From contig NZ_JAUMTZ010000002.1 of assembly GCF_030530945.1 (NCBI RefSeq), positions 16,053 through 80,052 of the forward strand: 64,000 nt of DNA, written 5' to 3'. Every line of letters starts with the position of its first letter. The stretch's first letter is position 1. A program made the position numbers and the translations under genes. A model generated the notes under the pieces. It had not been told where the DNA came from. It ran no database searches and worked only from the letters and a program-made list of their open reading frames with translations. Below, one piece after another: positions 59,244 to 64,000 of this stretch. The stretch comes from Kocuria sp. (GTDB taxonomy: Bacteria; Actinomycetota; Actinomycetes; Actinomycetales; Micrococcaceae).

Positions 59244-61895
59244 ATGGCACATGAGACGACGGGTACAGACACGCCCACGACCCCTGGAACCACCACGGAC
59301 GCCGCCGCGGTGAGCGTCCCCGAGAAGCCCGCCCTGGAGGGCCTCGAGGAGAAGTACGCCGCGCAGTGGCGCGAGAACGGGACCTACGCGTTCCGCGAGG
59401 ACACGGACCGGGACTCCGTGTACTCCATCGACACTCCCCCGCCCACGGCCTCCGGCTCGCTGCACGTGGGGCACATGTTCTCCTACACGCAGACGGACGT
59501 GATCGCCCGCTACCAGCGCATGAGCGGCAAGAACGTGTTCTACCCGCTGGGCTGGGACGACAACGGGCTGCCCACCGAGCGGCGCGTCCAGAACTACTAC
59601 GGCGTGCGCTGCGAGCCCGGCCGGCCGTACGTGGAGGGGTACCGCCCGCCGGAGAAGCCGGCCAAGAACCAGCGGGACTGGGACGTGGTGTCCCGCCAGA
59701 ACTTCATCGAGCTGTGCGAAGAGCTCGCCGTGGAGGACGAGAAGGTCTTCGAGCACCTCTTCTCCACCCTGGGCCTGTCCGTGGACTGGACCCGGACCTA
59801 CCGCACGATCGACGCGCACTCCCGCAAGGTCTCGCAGCTGGCCTTCCTGAAGGACTACGAGGCCGGCAACGCCTACATGGCGGAGGCCCCCACCATGTGG
59901 GACGTCACGTTCCGCACCGCGGTGGCCCAGGCCGAGCTCGAGGACCGTGAGCGCGAGGGGGCCTACCACCGCATCCCGTTCCACCGCCCGGACGGGGAGA
60001 AAGTCTTCATCGAGACCACCCGCCCCGAGCTGCTGCCCGCGTGCGTGGCTCTGGTGGCCCACCCGGACGACGAGCGCTACCAGCACCTCTTCGGCACCAC
60101 CGTGCGCTCCCCCCTGTTCGACGTGGCGGTGGAGGTGCGTGCGCACCCCCTGTCCAAGCCGGACAAGGGCTCGGGCATCGCCATGATCTGCACGTTCGGC
60201 GACCTCACGGACGTCACGTGGTGGCGCGAGCTGGACCTGCCCACCCGCGCCCTGATCGGCCGGGACGGCCGCTTCCAGGCCGAGCGCCCCGAGTGGATCG
60301 CGGAGGGCGCTCCCGCCGAGCGCTACGCCGAGGTGGCCGGGAAGACCGTGTTCTCCGCCCAGAAGGCCGTGGTGGACATGCTGCGCGAGTCCGGGGAGCT
60401 GGACGGCGAGCCGCGGAAGATCATGCACCCCGTGAACTTCTACGAGAAGGGCGACAAGCCCCTCGAGGTGGTCACCTCCCGCCAGTGGTACATTCGCAAC
60501 GGCGGCCGGGATCCCGAGCGCCGGGAGACCCTGATCCAGCGCGGCCGGGAGATGTCCTGGCACCCCTCGTTCATGCGCTCGCGCTACGAGAACTGGATCG
60601 AGGGCCTCAACGGGGACTGGCTGATCTCCCGCCAGCGCTTCTTCGGCGTCCCCTTCCCCGTCTGGTACCCGCTGGACGCCTCCGGGGAGCCGGACTACGA
60701 GCACCCCGTGCTGCCCTCCCCCGAGCAGCTGCCGGTGGACCCCGCCACGGACACCGCACCCGGCTACACCGAGGAGCAGCGGGACCAGCCGGGCGGGTTC
60801 GCGGCGGACCCGGACGTCCTGGACACATGGGCCACCTCCTCCCTGACCCCGCAGATCGCCACGGGGTGGGGTGTGGACGAGGACCTGCACGCCAAGACGT
60901 TCCCCATGGACCTGCGCCCGCAGGGCCACGACATCATCCGCACGTGGCTGTTCTCCACCGTGGTGCGCGCGGAGACCCTGGCCGGCACGGTGCCGTGGAC
61001 CAACACGGCGCTGTCCGGGTGGATCCTGGACCCGGACCGTAAGAAGATGTCCAAGTCCAAGGGCAACGTGGTGGTGCCGAACGACGTCCTGGACAAGTAC
61101 GGCGCGGACGCCGTGCGCTACTGGGCGGCCTCGGCGCGCCTGGGCGCGGACACCGCGTACGACGAGGGACAGATGAAGATCGGGCGCCGCCTGGCCATCA
61201 AGCTGCTCAACGCCTCCAAGTTCGTCCTCGCGCAGGGCGTCACGCAGGACTCGGTGCTGGGCTCGGGCACGGACGGCTCCGTGGTCACCAACGGCCTGGA
61301 CCGCGCCCTGCTCGCCCAGCTGGCGGACGTGGTGCGGCGGGCCACCGTGGCCTTCGCCGACTACGAGTACGCGCGGGCCCTGCAGCTGGTCGAGTCCTTC
61401 TTCTGGACCTTCACGGACGACTACGTGGAGCTCGTGAAGGACCGCGCCTACGGCAGCCGCGGGGAGGAGGCCCAGGCCTCGGTGCACGCGGCCCTGGCCA
61501 CCACACTGGACACCGTGCTGCGACTGTTCGCGCCGTTCCTGCCCTTCGCCACGGAGGAGGTGTGGTCCTGGTGGCGCGGGGGCTCCGTGCACCGCGCCTC
61601 CTGGCCCGTCACCGACGGCTACTCCGGGCCCGCGGACCAGGGCGACCCCGAGGTGCTCGCCGTGGTGGGCGAGGCGCTGTCCGGGCTGCGCAAGTCCAAG
61701 TCCGAGGCCAAGGTCAAGCAGCGCACCGCGGTGACCTCCGCGGTGGTCTCCGCGCCCGCCGAGCGGCTCGAGCAGCTGCGCGCCGGGCTGGAGGACCTGC
61801 TGGCCGCGGGCAACGCCGCAGACCTCACCCTCACCGCCGCCGAGGGGGACCTCACGGTAAGCGACGTGGTCCTGGAGCAGACCGAGCAGGGCTGA
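59244..61895 (+). CDS. valS: Valyl-tRNA synthetase
   Basis: ValS charges tRNA-Val and edits threonine. The 883-residue enzyme has the HIGH-type motif PTASGSLHVGHMFSYTQTD near residue 70 and KKMSKSKGNVVVPN near residue 595, with an editing domain between. The usual C-terminal coiled-coil arm appears short or absent, as the protein ends soon after the anticodon-binding region. Unlike ileS, no T-box motif is visible upstream. A strong palindromic terminator follows. Confidence 0.96.
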   Translation: MAHETTGTDTPTTPGTTTDAAAVSVPEKPALEGLEEKYAAQWRENGTYAFREDTDRDSVYSIDTPPPTASGSLHVGHMFSYTQTDVIARYQRMSGKNVFYPLGWDDNGLPTERRVQNYYGVRCEPGRPYVEGYRPPEKPAKNQRDWDVVSRQNFIELCEELAVEDEKVFEHLFSTLGLSVDWTRTYRTIDAHSRKVSQLAFLKDYEAGNAYMAEAPTMWDVTFRTAVAQAELEDREREGAYHRIPFHRPDGEKVFIETTRPELLPACVALVAHPDDERYQHLFGTTVRSPLFDVAVEVRAHPLSKPDKGSGIAMICTFGDLTDVTWWRELDLPTRALIGRDGRFQAERPEWIAEGAPAERYAEVAGKTVFSAQKAVVDMLRESGELDGEPRKIMHPVNFYEKGDKPLEVVTSRQWYIRNGGRDPERRETLIQRGREMSWHPSFMRSRYENWIEGLNGDWLISRQRFFGVPFPVWYPLDASGEPDYEHPVLPSPEQLPVDPATDTAPGYTEEQRDQPGGFAADPDVLDTWATSSLTPQIATGWGVDEDLHAKTFPMDLRPQGHDIIRTWLFSTVVRAETLAGTVPWTNTALSGWILDPDRKKMSKSKGNVVVPNDVLDKYGADAVRYWAASARLGADTAYDEGQMKIGRRLAIKLLNASKFVLAQGVTQDSVLGSGTDGSVVTNGLDRALLAQLADVVRRATVAFADYEYARALQLVESFFWTFTDDYVELVKDRAYGSRGEEAQASVHAALATTLDTVLRLFAPFLPFATEEVWSWWRGGSVHRASWPVTDGYSGPADQGDPEVLAVVGEALSGLRKSKSEAKVKQRTAVTSAVVSAPAERLEQLRAGLEDLLAAGNAADLTLTAAEGDLTVSDVVLEQTEQG

Positions 61896-61921
61896 TCCGC
61901 TCCGGGGGCACCCCTCCCGCG

Positions 61922-61970
61922 ACAGAGCCCCGCCCCGGTGGTCGCAACGACCACCGGGGCGGGGCTCTGT
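61922..61970. terminator. 49-bp perfect palindromic terminator between valS and the DsbA-like gene
   Basis: Arms of 23 bp (61922-61944 and 61948-61970, inner part GGTGGTCG/CGACCACC) pair perfectly around CAA. It lies between convergent genes and probably stops transcription from both sides; no T-run follows. Confidence 0.85.
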
Positions 61971-61989
61971 CCGTGCCGCGGGCGGGGGC

Positions 61990-62592
61990 TCAGCTGAAGT
62001 CCGGGCCCTTCTCGCGGCCGCGCTTGAGTTCGTAGAACCCGGGGTAGGACGCCAGCGCCAGGGCGCCGTCCCACACCCTCCCCGCCTCCTCGCCCTTGGG
62101 CGCCGGGGTGAACACCGGGCCGAAGAAGCCCACGCCGTTCACGGCGATGCACGGGGTGCCGATGTCCTGGCCGGCCACCGCGCGGGCCTCGTCCGTGGAG
62201 GCGCGGATGGCGTCGTCGTACTCGGTGGAGTCCTTGGCGTCCGCTAGCTCCGCGGGCAGGCCGACCTCCGCGAGGGACTCGGTGATGATCTGCGCCAGGT
62301 CCTTCATGCCGCCCGGGTGGCGGCGGGTGCCCATGGCGTCGTAGAGCTTCTTGTAGTACTCGTCCCCGTGCTGCTGCGCCGCGGCCTGGATCACGCGCAC
62401 CAGCCACATGGATTCCTCGTGCCCGTTGTGGTGGTTCTCGGGGTTGTCCTCGTTGAGGATGCCCAGGGAGATGATCTTCCAGTCCACCTCCACGTCCCGC
62501 TGACGCACGACCTCCTCCATCCAGCGGGACGTCATCCACGCCCACGGGCACAGGGGGTCGAACCAGAAGTCCACGTGCTGCTTCTCGGCCAT
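61990..62592 (-). CDS. DsbA-family protein similar to mycothiol-dependent nitroreductase Rv2466c
   Basis: The 200-residue thioredoxin-fold protein opens VDFWFDPLCPWAWMTSRWMEE, closely matching Rv2466c of M. tuberculosis, a mycothiol-dependent nitroreductase. Other shared stretches are SLGILNEDN, VGEDxGTP-like GQDIGTPCIAVNGVGFFGPVF and ASYPGFYELKR. The active site reads CPWA, so the resolving cysteine of CPWC is alanine, leaving a monothiol at residue 15. A third cysteine sits in GTPC near the cis-proline. A mycothiol-coupled monothiol mechanism is inferred. There is no signal peptide. Confidence 0.88.
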   Translation of the reverse strand: MAEKQHVDFWFDPLCPWAWMTSRWMEEVVRQRDVEVDWKIISLGILNEDNPENHHNGHEESMWLVRVIQAAAQQHGDEYYKKLYDAMGTRRHPGGMKDLAQIITESLAEVGLPAELADAKDSTEYDDAIRASTDEARAVAGQDIGTPCIAVNGVGFFGPVFTPAPKGEEAGRVWDGALALASYPGFYELKRGREKGPDFS

Positions 62593-62622
62593 CAGGGGTC
62601 CTTTCGTGCGTTGCCTACAGTG

Positions 62623-63918
62623 TCACGCCGTCTTGTGACGACGCCGCTCGGCGTCGATCCTCTCGTGCGTGAAGATCTCGGGGTCGGTCAGTTTCGCCAC
62701 GGCGTCCTCGGTGACCAGCACCGCGGCGACGTCGTCGCGGCCCGGGAGGTCAAACATGACCGGCATGAGGATGTCCTCCAGGATGGCACGCAGCCCGCGG
62801 GCCCCGGTGCCGCGCTCCAGGGCGAGGCGGGCGATGGCCTCCAGCGCCTGGGGGTCGAAGGTCAGCTCCACGCCGTCCAGCTGGAAGAGCTTGCGGTACT
62901 GCTTGACCAGTGCGTTGCGGGGCTCCGTGAGGATCCGCACCATGTCCGGCACGGAGAGCTTTGAGAGAGTGGTTACCACGGGAAGGCGGCCGATGAACTC
63001 CGGGATCAGACCGAACTTGAGCAGGTCCTCGGGCTGGACCTGCCCGGCGATGTCCATCTCGGAGGTGTCCTTGATGGGCGCCCCGAAGCCGATGCCCTTC
63101 TTGCCCGTGCGCTGCTGGACGATCTCCTCCAGCCCGGCGAAGGCACCCGCCACGATGAACAGCACGTTGGTGGTGTCCAGGTGCAGGAACTCCTGCTGGG
63201 GGTGCTTGCGCCCGCCCTGCGGGGGCACGGAGGCCACGGTGCCCTCCAGGATCTTCAGGAGCGCCTGCTGGACCCCTTCGCCCGAAACGTCACGCGTGAT
63301 CGAGGGGTTCTCCGACTTACGCGAAATCTTGTCGATCTCGTCGATGTAAATAATCCCCTGCTCCGCCTTCTTGAGATCGAAATCAGCGGCTTGAATGAGC
63401 TTGAGAAGAATGTTCTCAACGTCTTCTCCTACGTATCCGGCCTCGGTGAGGGAGGTGGCGTCCGCCACGGCGAAGGGCACGTCCAGCTTCTTGGCCAGGG
63501 ACTGCGCCAGGTAGGTCTTGCCCGAGCCCGTGGGCCCCACCAGGAGAATGTTGGACTTGGCCACCTCGATGGCCTCGTCCTCTCCGTCGGAGCCGGCCAG
63601 GGACAGCGTGTGCCCGGAGACGCCCGCGCGGATGCGCTTGTAGTGGTTGTAGACGGCCACGGCCAGGGCGCGCTTGGCGGGCTCCTGGCCGATCACGTAC
63701 TCCTGCAGGTGGGCGTAGATCTGCTGCGGGCGGGGAAGCTCGGTCTGGTCGGTCTCGGCGACCTCCGTGAGCTCCTCCTCGATGATCTCGTTGCACAGCT
63801 CGATGCACTCGTCGCAGATGTACACGCGCGGGCCGGCGATCAGCTTGCGCACCTGTTTCTGGCTCTTGCCGCAGAAGGAGCATTTGAGGAGGTCAACGCT
63901 CTCTCCGATGCGCGCCAT
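62623..63918 (-). CDS. clpX: ATP-dependent Clp protease ATP-binding subunit ClpX
   Basis: ClpX unfolds substrates and feeds them to ClpP. The 431-residue protein is complete. Its N-terminal zinc domain has CSFCGKSQ and CDECIELC (C4 type). The AAA+ domain has Walker A GPTGSGKTYLAQSLA near residue 128, pore loop GYVGED, Walker B IIYIDEIDKI and the sensor region GTGARGLRAILED. It starts MARIGESVDLLKC. The clpP genes usually upstream would lie beyond the window edge; the last 82 bases hold no gene. Confidence 0.98.
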   Translation of the reverse strand: MARIGESVDLLKCSFCGKSQKQVRKLIAGPRVYICDECIELCNEIIEEELTEVAETDQTELPRPQQIYAHLQEYVIGQEPAKRALAVAVYNHYKRIRAGVSGHTLSLAGSDGEDEAIEVAKSNILLVGPTGSGKTYLAQSLAKKLDVPFAVADATSLTEAGYVGEDVENILLKLIQAADFDLKKAEQGIIYIDEIDKISRKSENPSITRDVSGEGVQQALLKILEGTVASVPPQGGRKHPQQEFLHLDTTNVLFIVAGAFAGLEEIVQQRTGKKGIGFGAPIKDTSEMDIAGQVQPEDLLKFGLIPEFIGRLPVVTTLSKLSVPDMVRILTEPRNALVKQYRKLFQLDGVELTFDPQALEAIARLALERGTGARGLRAILEDILMPVMFDLPGRDDVAAVLVTEDAVAKLTDPEIFTHERIDAERRRHKTA

Positions 63919-64000
63919 GTGTCAGCCTCACAGTTCGTCGTGGCAGGTCCGGGATCCACTCTAGGCGAGCGGTTCGCGGCCCGCCCAATCCCCCCGTCAC

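Noticed and set aside
1..64000. CRISPR array, prophage or rRNA operon
   Set aside because: No regularly spaced direct repeats, phage structural genes or rRNA signatures were seen anywhere in the window.

Overview
This window is chromosomal DNA from a very GC-rich actinobacterium, most likely of the order Micrococcales. The gene content and protein style suggest Kocuria or a close Micrococcaceae relative, but that genus guess is from memory and was not checked against a database. Supporting signs are NrdHIE class Ib ribonucleotide reductase, IdeR/DtxR-type iron boxes, LexA boxes of the TCGAAC-N4-GTTCGA type, a T-box leader on ileS, a mycothiol-type nitroreductase homologue, and many GTG starts with ATGA/GTGA overlaps. 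Most genes lie on the minus strand, and no prophage, complete insertion sequence or CRISPR array is visible.

Layout: 1-2.7 kb holds nrdHIE (nrdE cut by the window edge) behind paired NrdR boxes and DnaA-box-like sites. 3-5.2 kb holds an NmrA-type oxidoreductase and an App1-type phosphatase. 5.2-9.4 kb is an SOS module: dnaE2 and a DUF6504 gene, each with its own LexA box but without imuA/imuB alongside. 9.6-13.2 kb is the efeUOB iron importer under an IdeR-like box. 14.1-21.3 kb is the most distinctive block: a type II thioesterase and a phosphopantetheinyl transferase face a membrane acyltransferase and a Pls/PosA-type single-module NRPS, which together look like a self-contained peptide or poly-amino-acid locus. 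21.7-25.4 kb adds an esterase-like hydrolase, a glycosyltransferase, a WbqC-like protein and a PIG-L deacetylase.

25.6-41.6 kb is mainly core: tRNA-Ala(GGC), rsfS, nadD, proA, proB, obg, rpmA, rplU, a thiD-tenA fusion behind a TPP riboswitch, RNase E/G, a VKOR-family protein and ndk. 41.7-47.1 kb is DUF4233-folC-ileS, with ileS behind a T-box whose expression platform hides the ribosome binding site. 47.2-52.8 kb is nitrite assimilation: nirD and nirB are divergent, and the siroheme synthase gene follows, separated from nirB by a conspicuous AT-richer island with several very small membrane or peptide genes. 53-58.2 kb is a five-gene Fe-siderophore operon (binding lipoprotein, two permeases, ATPase, siderophore-interacting reductase) under a second IdeR box. 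58.3-63.9 kb holds an SDR, valS, a DsbA/Rv2466c-like protein lacking the second active-site cysteine, and clpX.

The best candidates for something little described are the Pls-type NRPS locus with its own activation and editing enzymes, and the small-gene island between nirB and the siroheme synthase gene.
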